Under the pieces are notes generated by a model, which was given only the letters and a program-made list of their open reading frames with translations, was not told the DNA's origin and ran no database searches. From the NCBI GenBank assembly GCA_947385085.1, contig CANDJN010000007.1, positions 4,458 through 68,457 on the forward strand: 64,000 nucleotides of DNA. Direction: 5' to 3'. Every line of letters begins with the position of its first letter. The stretch's first letter is position 1. This DNA is from an uncultured Erysipelotrichaceae bacterium (GTDB taxonomy: Bacteria > Bacillota_I > Bacilli_A > Erysipelotrichales > Erysipelotrichaceae). Both the position numbers and the translations under genes were made by a program. Below are positions 7,740 to 17,220 of the stretch, in pieces.

Positions 7740-9349
7740 ATGTACTAGTGATTATTCCGGCACGAGGAGGATCCAAAGGGATTCCCAGGAAAAATGTCAG
7801 ATTATTAAACGGGCAGCCGTTAATCAGCTACGCCATCCGCAACGCATTGAACAGTAAATATGTTACGGATGTATTTGTCAGTACCGATGATGAAGAAATA
7901 GAAAACGTGGCAATGAAATACGGCAGCGGCATTGTAAAAAGAAATCCGGAGTTAGGGAATGATCAAGTAACCCTCGATCCGGTCATTTATGATGCAACAA
8001 ACAGAATTGAAGCAGAACAGAATAAACATTATGACATCGTCATCACGATGCAGCCAACCTCACCATTATTGAAATGGGAGACATTAGACGCTGCGATTGA
8101 ATATTTTTTGGAAAACGATTCGGATACCGTCATCAGTGTTGTCAATAAACCACATCTATCGTGGAAAAATGATAACGGCAAAATCGTTCCCAACTATGAA
8201 AAACGCTTGAATCGCCAGGAGCTGCCGGCTAATTATTTAGAGACCGGAGCATTTGTGATTACCAAACGAGCGTTTGTTAAGGAAACTGGCCGATTTGGAA
8301 AGGTTATTCATGTTTATGAAGTAGCGGAAGAGGAATCGATCGATATTGATTCCTACAGTGATTGGGCGCTTTGTGAAAGCACTTTAAAACGGAAAAAAAT
8401 CGTTTTGCGATGTGACGGCCATAAAATGCTGGGGATGGGACATATCTATCATTGTTTAACCCTTGCTTACCATTTGACCGGGCATGATATCGTATTTGTA
8501 TTGAATAAAAAATATCAGGATGGAATAAAAAAGGTCAAAGAAGCTTTTTTTCAGTATGAATTGATTGAAGATGATAACGATTTCTACCGATTGCTGGATC
8601 GGATGAGAGCGAATATCGTCGTCAACGATTGTTTGGATACGAGTGAGGAGTATATTCGCAACTTACAAAAATATGCCGATAAAGTGGTTACGATTGAAGA
8701 TATGGGAACGGGAAGTGCCGTTGCCGATGTCTGTATCAACGCTCTGTATGAGAAAAATGATAACCCGAATATTTATTGCGGTGAAAAATACGTATGTCTG
8801 CGTGACGAATTTTTAATTGCGCAACCGAAAGTGATCGAAAAAACAGTGAAAAACGTATTGGTTTTATTCGGAGGAACCGATCCGAGTAATTTAACTAAAA
8901 AACTGTATCATATCGCAAAGAGGTGGGATGAAAACTTAACCTTTACTTTTATTACAGGTATCGGATATGATCCCCTTTCGCTAGGAATCACCGCGGATGA
9001 GTCCCACCATATTGAGGTATTGAACAACGTAAAGAATGTGAGCAAATATATGGAAGCAGCGGACATCGCATTTACTTCGCAGGGAAGAACCGTATACGAA
9101 CTGGCTGCCATCGGCGTTCCTTCCATAGTGTTAGCCCAGAATGAACGTGAATTATTACATACTTTTGCCTCGGCAGAAAATGGGTTTATGAATCTTGGAT
9201 TAGGGAAAGATGTAACCGAGGAAGAAATCGAAAGAACGTTGCATTTATTAATCGCGGATTTTGAGCGACGAAAAGAAATGAACAAAAAGATGTTAAAGAA
9301 GAACATCAAACTGGGAATTACAAGAGAAATCAATTTAATACTGGAATAG
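7736..9349 (+). CDS. Fusion: CMP-nonulosonate cytidylyltransferase (NeuA-like) plus PseG/SpsG-like UDP-sugar hydrolase
   Basis: Residues 1-220 are an acylneuraminate cytidylyltransferase: IPARGGSKGIPRKN at the N-terminus, then VSTDDEEI and MQPTSPLL. This domain activates a nonulosonic acid with CTP. Residues about 221-537 are a GT-B-fold domain of the PseG/SpsG type, with GMGHIYHCLTLA, LFGGTDPSNLTKK, and QGRTVYELAAIGVP followed by NERELLHTF. PseG removes UDP from a diacetamido-trideoxy sugar in pseudaminic acid synthesis. The arginine usual in GxGHxxRC is a histidine here. The gene overlaps galE by four bases and is followed by a NeuB-type synthase, so both steps belong to one nonulosonate pathway. 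The sugar could be of pseudaminic, legionaminic or sialic type. Other pathway genes (PseB/C/H-like) are not in the window. Confidence 0.88.
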   Translation: MNVLVIIPARGGSKGIPRKNVRLLNGQPLISYAIRNALNSKYVTDVFVSTDDEEIENVAMKYGSGIVKRNPELGNDQVTLDPVIYDATNRIEAEQNKHYDIVITMQPTSPLLKWETLDAAIEYFLENDSDTVISVVNKPHLSWKNDNGKIVPNYEKRLNRQELPANYLETGAFVITKRAFVKETGRFGKVIHVYEVAEEESIDIDSYSDWALCESTLKRKKIVLRCDGHKMLGMGHIYHCLTLAYHLTGHDIVFVLNKKYQDGIKKVKEAFFQYELIEDDNDFYRLLDRMRANIVVNDCLDTSEEYIRNLQKYADKVVTIEDMGTGSAVADVCINALYEKNDNPNIYCGEKYVCLRDEFLIAQPKVIEKTVKNVLVLFGGTDPSNLTKKLYHIAKRWDENLTFTFITGIGYDPLSLGITADESHHIEVLNNVKNVSKYMEAADIAFTSQGRTVYELAAIGVPSIVLAQNERELLHTFASAENGFMNLGLGKDVTEEEIERTLHLLIADFERRKEMNKKMLKKNIKLGITREINLILE

Positions 9350-9362
9350 GCGAGGTGTGAAA

Positions 9363-10439
9363 ATGAAAACAATTGCAGAAAGAATGGTTAATGAAGAATT
9401 TGTATTGATTGCGGAAGTAGGCGTCAATTATTATGATATTGCGACATTAAAGGGAATATCCAATATGGAAGCCGCTAAATTGATGGTAAAAGAGGCAAAA
9501 GCGGCGGGAGTCCATGCGGTAAAGTTTCAAACGTACAAAGCGGAAACGCTGGCTGCTGCGGATTCACCGTATTATTGGGATATCCGTGAAGAAGCGACGA
9601 GATCGCAAAGAGAGCTGTTTAAAAAGTTTGATTCCTTTGGGTATCAAGAATACAAGGAAATCAAAACGTATTGTGATGAAATCGGCATTGAATTTTTATC
9701 CACGGCTTTTGATTACGAATCAGCGGATTATTTGAATGAATTGATGAATGTTTATAAAATTTCATCCTCTGACTTATCCAATTTGCCCTTTATTGAGCAT
9801 CAGGCAAAGAAAAACAAGCCGATGCTGCTGTCAATCGGAGCTTCCAATGAAGCAGAAATTGAAATGGCAATTACAACGATTCGTAATGTCAATCATCAGC
9901 CGCTGGCGTTGTTGCACTGTGTTTTGGAATATCCTACCCCTTATGAACACGCCAATCTAAATAAAATTGTCACTTTGAAAAAGTTTCAAGCGAAATACGA
10001 CAACATCTATATCGGCTACAGTGATCATACGAAACCGGAAGCGAACTATGACGTGCTGAAAACGGCATACAACCTAGGTGCTAAAGTGATTGAAAAGCAT
10101 TATACTTTGGACAAGACGCTGAAAGGCAATGATCATTATCACGGAATGGATCCTGTAGATGCCAAAAATATTATTGAAGGCATTCAATACATTGATTCCA
10201 TTCGCGGTACTTATGAATTGAAATGTTTGGAAACAGAATCTTCCGCACGAAAAAATGCGCGGCGTTCCATTGTGGCAGAGCGAGATATTAAAAAGGGTGC
10301 TGTGATTACAAGGGAAGATTTGACGTTTAAACGACCCGGTACCGGTATCAGTCCGCAATTGATTGATGAAGTAATCGGTAAAACAGCTCAATGCGATATC
10401 AAAGAAGATACGATATTGAGCAAAGATATGATCCAATAA
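9363..10439 (+). CDS. neuB: N-acetylneuraminate/nonulosonate synthase family (NeuB-like) with SAF domain
   Basis: A 358-residue protein. The TIM-barrel domain (about 1-280) carries AEVGVN, HAVKFQTYKAETL, STAFD, KISSSDLSN, LHCVLEYPTP, YSDHT and EKHYTLD, which are hallmarks of enzymes condensing PEP with an N-acetyl sugar to a nine-carbon acid. An antifreeze-like SAF domain follows (ARRSIVAERDIKKGAVIT ... RPGTGI). I use ATG 9363 because GAGGTG (9352-9357) sits five bases upstream; the GTG at 9357 overlaps that site. It follows the cytidylyltransferase fusion by 13 bases. NeuB, PseI and LegI are hard to separate by eye, so the substrate is unsettled. Confidence 0.9.
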   Translation: MKTIAERMVNEEFVLIAEVGVNYYDIATLKGISNMEAAKLMVKEAKAAGVHAVKFQTYKAETLAAADSPYYWDIREEATRSQRELFKKFDSFGYQEYKEIKTYCDEIGIEFLSTAFDYESADYLNELMNVYKISSSDLSNLPFIEHQAKKNKPMLLSIGASNEAEIEMAITTIRNVNHQPLALLHCVLEYPTPYEHANLNKIVTLKKFQAKYDNIYIGYSDHTKPEANYDVLKTAYNLGAKVIEKHYTLDKTLKGNDHYHGMDPVDAKNIIEGIQYIDSIRGTYELKCLETESSARKNARRSIVAERDIKKGAVITREDLTFKRPGTGISPQLIDEVIGKTAQCDIKEDTILSKDMIQ

Positions 10440-10549
10440 GGTTAGACTATGAATAAGATCCTGAACAATGGATCATACAATCTACCACAGTCATGCTTTT
10501 GTTGCGGATCAAGTGGCTGGCAATACTGTGGTTACAATAGAAAGAATTG

Positions 10550-11197
10550 ATGAGTGTGTTACAGAAAATAAGAAACAGAATGAAATATAAAGGTCAATTT
10601 CAAGATTGTACGATAGCCAAAAATGTGGAAATCATTCAGAGTGACTTGAAAAGAAGCGTCAACGTCGCTCATGATGCGTCGATCATTCACTGTGAGATTG
10701 ACAAATATACTTCCATCGGAAGATACAGCAAATTGCAGGACTGCATGATCGGAAAATTTTGTTCCGTCTCGTGGGATGTTACGATCGGCGCAAAATCGCA
10801 TCCGTTGGATGCCATTTCCACGCATAGCTTTCCTTACAATAAACTGTACGATTTTGCAAGTCAGGCGAAAGGACTGCCGCCGCAGATGACGATCATCGGT
10901 AATGATGTTTGGATCGGCTGCGGTGCGATCGTGAAATCGGGAATTACAATCGGCAACGGCGCAATCATCGGTGCCGGAGCCGTAGTCACAAAGGATGTAG
11001 AGCCGTATGCCATTGTGGTGGGAAGTCCCGCTAAAAAAATCAAAGCTCGCTTTTCTGATGCCGTGATTCAGCAGCTGGAAGAAATGAAATGGTGGGATAT
11101 GGATGAATCATGGATAAAAGAAAACATTCAGCTGTTTCAACAGCCGCTGACGGATCAAACAATGGAATCTTTACGAAAAGCAAAGGAGACATTATGA
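10550..11197 (+). CDS. Left-handed beta-helix (hexapeptide) O/N-acyltransferase
   Basis: About 215 residues with repeated isoleucine-patch hexapeptides (for example [20 protein letters not shown], then [11 protein letters not shown] and the C-terminal [13 protein letters not shown]). This resembles CatB/NeuD-type sugar acetyltransferases using acetyl-CoA. An N-terminal [18 protein letters not shown] segment starts the helix. The ATG at 10550 is preferred to the TTG at 10547. The ribosome site is weak. A 110-base gap after neuB holds an inverted repeat (ACCACAG ... CTGTGGT) that could be an internal regulatory or processing site. It probably acetylates the nonulosonic acid or its precursor. 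The stop overlaps the next start. Confidence 0.85.
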   Translation: MSVLQKIRNRMKYKGQFQDCTIAKNVEIIQSDLKRSVNVAHDASIIHCEIDKYTSIGRYSKLQDCMIGKFCSVSWDVTIGAKSHPLDAISTHSFPYNKLYDFASQAKGLPPQMTIIGNDVWIGCGAIVKSGITIGNGAIIGAGAVVTKDVEPYAIVVGSPAKKIKARFSDAVIQQLEEMKWWDMDESWIKENIQLFQQPLTDQTMESLRKAKETL

Positions 11198-12324
11198 AAA
11201 CATTTTGCATATTGTCCGGTGCCTATGTGAATGCCGGAGACTTTCTGATTGTAAAAAGAACCAAAGAAATCTTAAAGCATATCTATCCGGATTGTCACTT
11301 TCAAGAGATCGCAAGAAATAAATCACTGACTCCTTATTTAGAAAAGATCAATCAATCGGATGCTTTAATCATTGCCGGAGGCCCGGCGTATTTGCCCAAT
11401 GTGTATCCGAATACGCTGCCGCTTGTGGATGATTTGAGTCAGATAAAAACCAAGATCATTCCGGTGGGGTTGGGATGGTATGGCGAAGAAATCAATGAAC
11501 AGTACATCTATACGAAATATAAGTTTACGACAAAAACAAAAGATCTGTTAAAAAGATTGGAAAGCGACGCGCATTCCCTCAGCTGCCGTGATTATTTCTC
11601 ATGCCGTGTATTGCACGCCAATGACTTTGAGCACATCACTTTTACCGGTTGCCCGGCTTGGTATGATGTTCAGTATTTAGCGAAAGCAGACGCAAAAGCA
11701 TTGAAAAAAACAACGATCAAAAAAATCTGCGTATCCGATCCGGCGATTGCTCAAAATACAAAGCAGTTGAAACTATTGATTCAATACTTGCGTGACAAAT
11801 TCCATCAGGCACAAATCGCGGTGGTGTTTCACCGTCAAGAACAGGATGCCGGTTATCGAAAGATGGAACAGGAATTAGCGAGCCAATACGGCGATCAAGT
11901 GAAATGTCATAATATTTCTTATTCAGCCGAGGGATTTTCGATCTATGATGAATGTGATCTGCACGTCGGTTTCCGAGTTCATGCGCATATTTATAATTTA
12001 AGTCATCGCAATTTATCGCTGCTGATTGAAGAAGACGGCCGCGGAGCAGGAGTAAACGAGGCACTCGGTTTACCTAGAATTACGGCTTATCATTTATATA
12101 AAAAACAAGAAAACAGCGTGAGAAAGCTCTCCAATCGAGTTCGATATAAATTATTAAAAGAAAAGTATTATCCATTGAATGAATTTTTTATCGATGATCT
12201 TGACGCATGGATTCATATTTTAGAACAGGATAGTGTAAATATCTACAAAAACGCATATGCGAAGATGATCTGCTCTTATAAGAATATGGAAGCGTTTATC
12301 AAGGGAGCGATTGGTGAAGAATGA
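11194..12324 (+). CDS. Polysaccharide pyruvyl transferase family protein
   Basis: 376 residues. The N-terminus ([20 protein letters not shown]) and the segments [11 protein letters not shown] and [10 protein letters not shown], together with [13 protein letters not shown] and the [13 protein letters not shown] region, fit the polysaccharide pyruvyl transferase/CsaB family. These enzymes attach pyruvate ketals from PEP or perform related transfers to surface sugars. Start ATG 11194 has AGGAG five bases upstream; a longer reading from 11110 would sit inside the previous gene. It overlaps its neighbours on both sides by four bases (ATGA), so it is tightly coupled to the acyltransferase and the flippase. 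Confidence 0.8.
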   Translation: MKTFCILSGAYVNAGDFLIVKRTKEILKHIYPDCHFQEIARNKSLTPYLEKINQSDALIIAGGPAYLPNVYPNTLPLVDDLSQIKTKIIPVGLGWYGEEINEQYIYTKYKFTTKTKDLLKRLESDAHSLSCRDYFSCRVLHANDFEHITFTGCPAWYDVQYLAKADAKALKKTTIKKICVSDPAIAQNTKQLKLLIQYLRDKFHQAQIAVVFHRQEQDAGYRKMEQELASQYGDQVKCHNISYSAEGFSIYDECDLHVGFRVHAHIYNLSHRNLSLLIEEDGRGAGVNEALGLPRITAYHLYKKQENSVRKLSNRVRYKLLKEKYYPLNEFFIDDLDAWIHILEQDSVNIYKNAYAKMICSYKNMEAFIKGAIGEE

Positions 12325-13751
12325 AACAGGAATCCTCTGAAAATAAAGTATTAGAAAACGCCTTTTTCTATACACTATCCAGTATCATCACGTTGGTGAT
12401 TTCATTTATCTCCGTCAGTTTACTAACATTTTTATTATCTACCGATGAATATGGTGTCGTCGATCTTTTTACCTCTACGGTGAGTATGTTCACGATCGTA
12501 TTATCGGTTTCCATATCGGCATCCATATCTCGTTTTTATTATGAAAAAAGTGTGAATTACCGGGAATTTATTAAATCAATCTGTTTGTTTATCCTCTTTC
12601 TGAACGGTATATTAACGCCTTTCTTCATTGTCCTCGCGACTCCTTTCAGTAACTTTTTAAACATTGATCAATCGCTTTATTATTTAATTATTATTGGCAG
12701 CTATATCAATATTTACTTGGAATTCTATGAGCGCCATCTGGTGGCTTCGCAAAATTCCAAGCGACATATGTTTTTTAAGGTCATCCCTTCTTTGATGAAT
12801 ACGATCATTTCCATATTATTGATATTGGCATTGAAAGATCTCAATGGTGGCTATATCCGAGTATTGGTCATCATTGCGGTTAATTTTTTATTTTTACTGT
12901 ATATCGTTTATAAAGGACGTACCTTGTTTAAGGAAAAAATCCAGCGCAGCAATATAAAATCGGCACTGTTGTTTTCGGCACCGCTGGTATTGCATTCTTT
13001 GTCCAATTATGTACTGACTTATTTTGATAAACTCGTAATCAATCAATACGGAAATTTTTCAAATACCGGTCTTTATAGCTTAGCGACACGGGTTGGGGAA
13101 GTGCTGTTATTGGTGGTAAATTCCGTGAATTATTCCTGGGCACCGGTTTTTTATCAAAACAACGGTGATTATCGCTGCGTTGAAGGAGTATTAAAAAAGT
13201 ATATGCAGTTGATCGTATTGCTTGCCCTGGGAATCATTTTTTATGTTGAGAATTTTGCGAAGATTATTATCAGCTCCAATTACTACGATGCCTTATCCAT
13301 CATACCGATATTATGCCTGGGTTATATTATGGTGTTTCTATATCAAATTTATGTGAATTATGCCATCTATCGTAAAAAAACATTGAATATCACAGTCAAT
13401 ACGATTATCGCGGCCGTTTTTAATATCGTATTAAACTATATCTTCATTCCTCAATACGGCTATCAAGCGGCCTCTTATACCACATTGGCTTCTTATTCTA
13501 TGTTGTTTTTACTGCATTACATCAATTCCAAGTATATTTTAAAAGGTGATGTCTATCGCATTTCTAACATAAAGAACGAGTTCTTGTATTTGCTTGGCGG
13601 ATTAATTATTTATTATTTGACAAGATTTTTCTGCCCCAATGTGATAATATTAATTGTTATACGAACTGTGTATATTGTATTTTTAATGATAAAATATGAT
13701 ATTATAAATATATTGAGAAGTTTCCTGTTAAACAGAAAGGGCGGAGTGTGA
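12321..13751 (+). CDS. Wzx-type oligosaccharide flippase
   Basis: 476 residues with about twelve to fourteen hydrophobic helices and the N-terminus of polysaccharide transport proteins (LENAFFYTLSSIITLVISFISVSLLTFLLSTDEYGVVDL split over helices 1-2). Wzx proteins move undecaprenyl-linked repeat units to the outer face of the membrane. The gene is visibly more AT-rich towards its 3' end than galE and neuB. The start overlaps the pyruvyl transferase stop, and the stop is four bases before the polymerase gene. Confidence 0.88.
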   Translation: MKQESSENKVLENAFFYTLSSIITLVISFISVSLLTFLLSTDEYGVVDLFTSTVSMFTIVLSVSISASISRFYYEKSVNYREFIKSICLFILFLNGILTPFFIVLATPFSNFLNIDQSLYYLIIIGSYINIYLEFYERHLVASQNSKRHMFFKVIPSLMNTIISILLILALKDLNGGYIRVLVIIAVNFLFLLYIVYKGRTLFKEKIQRSNIKSALLFSAPLVLHSLSNYVLTYFDKLVINQYGNFSNTGLYSLATRVGEVLLLVVNSVNYSWAPVFYQNNGDYRCVEGVLKKYMQLIVLLALGIIFYVENFAKIIISSNYYDALSIIPILCLGYIMVFLYQIYVNYAIYRKKTLNITVNTIIAAVFNIVLNYIFIPQYGYQAASYTTLASYSMLFLLHYINSKYILKGDVYRISNIKNEFLYLLGGLIIYYLTRFFCPNVIILIVIRTVYIVFLMIKYDIINILRSFLLNRKGGV

Positions 13752-13755
13752 TTTT

Positions 13756-16215
13756 ATGGAAAAAATAAAGAATAACATTGTCAATGTAATCTATCTATTT
13801 ATTATAGCATCTCCCATACTGGATAATGTTACTTATCTCATGCGTGAGATCATGCAGCTGAATGTATCTTTCAGCACAATCTTAAAGCCACTCATTATGG
13901 GCTTGATTTATCTGTTTTTTATTGCCTATTTATTCTTTGTGAAAAAGCAGAAACCGATCTACCTAATACCGATGTTCATCGTTGTCATTTATGCCGGTGT
14001 TCATATCCTCATTACCAAAAACGCATTTTTCTCTTTTTCTTACAGTACCTTTAGCGAAGAAGTAAAGCGGATGATTCAAATCATTTATGTGATGCTGGTG
14101 ATATGCAACTTTGTGATCTTGTACCGCAACAAAGAAGACTTTAACTTCCATAGTGATCAATTAATCAAGGTTTTGGCAATATCCGGTATGATTTATTATG
14201 TGTTTTATTTTGCATCATTAATTACCGGTACCAGTGCGTTAAGCTATTCCAATGATACCAATTTGGGTTATCAGGGATGGCTTGTGCCTTCCCATTTAAT
14301 CAACCATATCGGATCGTTATTGATCCCGTTGGTGTGGCTTCAGTATAAAAAGGAAAAGAATAAAATATGGTTAGGGATGTTTACCTTAATGTGTATTTTG
14401 TGCTTTGGTTTTATTGGGACAAAGTCAGGTACGTTCAGTATTTATATTATATTAGCCCTGCTCATTTTATTTGAACTCATAAGAGCGGTTTTCTCATTTG
14501 AAAAGAAGATTCTGTATATTCTTTCATTCCTTGTGATTTTCCTATGCGGCACGATCTTCGCATATCGTTATACCTATACCTATCAGAATATTTACGTGAT
14601 GCGAAATGACTTGGAACAATCAGAAGGAATGCTGAGTGAAAAGGTTACAAATATTATTGATTCGGTGGAAGGCGGATCTTCGGTGAATATTGCCGATCCC
14701 GCGCGGATGAAGTATTACAAAACGGTGGAGAAATCGTTGGTGAATCTTGAAAAAGTAACGTATGAAAACGGCTTGGCCGGAGCGGATAACCGCACCAATG
14801 AATTGATTTACAACAGCTATCTATTCCGCAATTTAGGATGGAAACATCAAATTTTCGGAGTCGGGTTCTGTAATCAGCCAAATCATTTGTATATGGAAAA
14901 TGATGTTTATTCAATGCTGTTCAATTACGGTATTATCCCTTTTGTTCTTGTCTATCTGCCGTTTTTATTGATCTTCGCTTTTGTACTGATTAAGATATTT
15001 ATTCAGTTTGTCAAAGCCAAACTTCAGTTCTTTGAGGAAGAATATATGCTGCTGATCGCGATGTCATTATTCATCTTCCTAACGTATACAACAGGATATT
15101 TGCTGATTCAAACTTCACTCATTATCTTGTATGTGCCGATCTTTATTCACTGCTTTGATGCTTTGAATAAAAAGATCGGAACGGTGAATTTAAAAAATCG
15201 AATCCGTAAATATTTGAGTATAGTAAGCAGGATGAAAAACCGCGGTCACTATCGCAAGGAATTGAGTAAACGAGATGCCTTGTCGGTATTTGATTATATG
15301 GAATTATCACAGGATATGCCGGTGGCTCATTATGAATTATCGAAGGACAATACTTTATATGGCATTGCTCATTGTCTGCGCAGTTATGCCGGTTATCACG
15401 GCTTGCTGGATTCTTACATTGAGCATGGGGTGAATTTTTCCACTTCCGTTTATCCTCCGGATGCGGTCAATGGCTTATCTAATATCATCGCCGTAAGCAA
15501 AAGACGGATTGATATTATTAACCAAAACTACACTAAGCACGTTTACCCGGTCGGACCGTATATCCATTATGCCGATCCGTTATATGGTCAAGCACAATTT
15601 GATCAAGACAAAAAGGTACTAGGGAAAGTATTGCTGATATTTCCTTCTAAATCCATCGAAGGAGTAAACCATACCTTTGATAGTGATGAATTTATTGCGG
15701 AAATCAAAAAAGTAAAAGAAAAAGTCGGTGCCGACACGGTACTGGTCAATATTTATTTTTATGATATCCAACAGGGAATGCATAAACGATTCGCAGCAGA
15801 GGGCTTTCAAATCGTAACAGCAGGTCATAAAAATGATATTCATTTTACAAATCGGTTAAAATATATTATATCGCTGGCTGATTATACGATGTCCAATAAT
15901 ATCGGAACGCATATCGGGTATTGCTTATATATGAAGAAACCGCATTATGTATTCCGACAAAAGGTGGAAATCAGCGGTGAAAACGCTCAGGAAGAATTTT
16001 ATGAGGAACGATTGAGAACCTATAATGAAAGCCAAAAACAAATTTTGGATGCCTTCTCTGCATTCTCTTTTGAGATTACGGAAAAGCAGTTGGAAATCTA
16101 TCGTGAGCATTGGGATCCCAAAAGCATTAAGAGTAAGGAGCAGCTATTCGATATACTGAAAGATAGCGAATACAGAAAAGATGAAAAAAGTAAGTGTAAT
16201 TGTACCGGTATATAA
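13756..16215 (+). CDS. Wzy-like O-antigen polymerase fused to an unassigned cytosolic domain
   Basis: 819 residues. The first 480 are polytopic, with a large extracytoplasmic loop at about 280-380 (DLEQSEGMLSEKVTNIIDSV ... GVGFCNQPNHLYMENDVYSM) that resembles the Wzy/O-antigen ligase pattern. After the last helix a hydrophilic domain of about 310 residues follows. Its segments include IAHCLRSYAGYHG, YIEHGVNF, PVGPYIHYADP, KVLLIFPSKSIEGV and NNIGTHIGYCLY, suggestive of a GT-B-like or polysialyltransferase-like fold. A typical Wzy has 350-450 residues, so the length shows a fusion. The coupling could join the final sugar transfer to polymerisation. The 3' end overlaps the GT2 gene by 35 bases. 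The polymerase part is fairly sure; the tail function is unknown. Confidence 0.72.
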   Translation: MEKIKNNIVNVIYLFIIASPILDNVTYLMREIMQLNVSFSTILKPLIMGLIYLFFIAYLFFVKKQKPIYLIPMFIVVIYAGVHILITKNAFFSFSYSTFSEEVKRMIQIIYVMLVICNFVILYRNKEDFNFHSDQLIKVLAISGMIYYVFYFASLITGTSALSYSNDTNLGYQGWLVPSHLINHIGSLLIPLVWLQYKKEKNKIWLGMFTLMCILCFGFIGTKSGTFSIYIILALLILFELIRAVFSFEKKILYILSFLVIFLCGTIFAYRYTYTYQNIYVMRNDLEQSEGMLSEKVTNIIDSVEGGSSVNIADPARMKYYKTVEKSLVNLEKVTYENGLAGADNRTNELIYNSYLFRNLGWKHQIFGVGFCNQPNHLYMENDVYSMLFNYGIIPFVLVYLPFLLIFAFVLIKIFIQFVKAKLQFFEEEYMLLIAMSLFIFLTYTTGYLLIQTSLIILYVPIFIHCFDALNKKIGTVNLKNRIRKYLSIVSRMKNRGHYRKELSKRDALSVFDYMELSQDMPVAHYELSKDNTLYGIAHCLRSYAGYHGLLDSYIEHGVNFSTSVYPPDAVNGLSNIIAVSKRRIDIINQNYTKHVYPVGPYIHYADPLYGQAQFDQDKKVLGKVLLIFPSKSIEGVNHTFDSDEFIAEIKKVKEKVGADTVLVNIYFYDIQQGMHKRFAAEGFQIVTAGHKNDIHFTNRLKYIISLADYTMSNNIGTHIGYCLYMKKPHYVFRQKVEISGENAQEEFYEERLRTYNESQKQILDAFSAFSFEITEKQLEIYREHWDPKSIKSKEQLFDILKDSEYRKDEKSKCNCTGI

Positions 16216-17146
16216 CGTAGAAGCATATTTGCCAAGATGTTTAGACAGCCTGGTGAATCAAACGCTCAAGGATATTGAAATCATCGTTGTCAATGATGGA
16301 TCACCAGACAATAGTCAATCGATCATTGATGCCTATCAGAAACAATATCCAGAAATGATTCACGCTTATATCAAAGAGAACGGTGGCCTAAGCGATGCCA
16401 GAAACTATGGAATAAAAAAAGCATCCGGTGAATATTTGGCGTTTATTGACAGTGATGATTATGTGGAGCCACAGACCTTTGAGCGGATGTATCAAAAAGC
16501 CAGAGAAGCGGATTTTGATGTGGTTGCCTGTCATTTAAAGTATATTTATGAAGACAGCGATGAGATAAAATACGTATCGTCTCATTTGCGAGAAGATATT
16601 ACGGAGAAGGAGAAATTAAAGGAAATCATCATCAGCATTTATCCTTCTGCCTGCAATAAAATTTATAAAAGGTCGATTTTTCATGATGATTGTTTATTCA
16701 AAAAAGGAATTTTATTTGAAGATGTGGAATTTACCCATCGCTTGATCAGTAACATCAAGTCGATTGGAAAAGTGGATGAATATTTGATTAATTATACCCA
16801 GCGAAGCGGAACCATCACCAAAACACCGAATAAAAAAGTATTCGATTACATTGATAATATGAACGGAATCATTGCCTATTATCAGGAAAAAGGAATTTTT
16901 GAAGAATATCAGCGGGTGTTGGAATATTCTTATGTTCGCTATTTATATGCGACGTTTATCAAACAATCGGCATTATTAAATAAATCAGACTACAATGAAG
17001 CTGTACGCTTGGCACAAAAAAATGTAAAAGAAAAATTTCCGCATTATCGTTTCCATGCCTACTTCTATCGAAACGGTCTTAAAGGGATTTATCTCATATT
17101 ATTTAACAAAATGATTGCCGCAATGGTCTATCAAATGAATCATTAA
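16181..17146 (+). CDS. GT2 family glycosyltransferase
   Basis: A 321-residue GT-A enzyme with SVIVPVYNVEAYLPRCLDS, VNDGSPDNS, NGGLSDARNYG and the metal-binding FIDSDD motif, all within the first 95 residues. A helical C-terminal part follows with EDVEFTHRL, the usual acceptor-side acidic motif. It transfers a nucleotide-activated sugar to a lipid-linked intermediate at the cytoplasmic face. It is the only stand-alone GT2 in the operon, so a repeat unit of several sugars would need transferases from elsewhere or the domain fused to the polymerase. Confidence 0.93.
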   Translation: MKKVSVIVPVYNVEAYLPRCLDSLVNQTLKDIEIIVVNDGSPDNSQSIIDAYQKQYPEMIHAYIKENGGLSDARNYGIKKASGEYLAFIDSDDYVEPQTFERMYQKAREADFDVVACHLKYIYEDSDEIKYVSSHLREDITEKEKLKEIIISIYPSACNKIYKRSIFHDDCLFKKGILFEDVEFTHRLISNIKSIGKVDEYLINYTQRSGTITKTPNKKVFDYIDNMNGIIAYYQEKGIFEEYQRVLEYSYVRYLYATFIKQSALLNKSDYNEAVRLAQKNVKEKFPHYRFHAYFYRNGLKGIYLILFNKMIAAMVYQMNH

Positions 17147-17220
17147 AAAGGGCAAAATATGTACTCCAATGCCTGTGTTTCAAAAAACATGGCAGGTGTT
17201 GGGAGAAAGGGTGATGCGAA

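Noticed and set aside
8908..9372. 154-codon antisense frame in the cytidylyltransferase fusion gene
   Set aside because: Shadow frame over a well-conserved PseG-like domain.
17147..17220. Palindromic stretch (CCTGTGTTT ... AAACATGGCAGG) between the GT2 and LtaS-type genes
   Set aside because: Arms are poorly matched and there is no T run, so I could not support a terminator.
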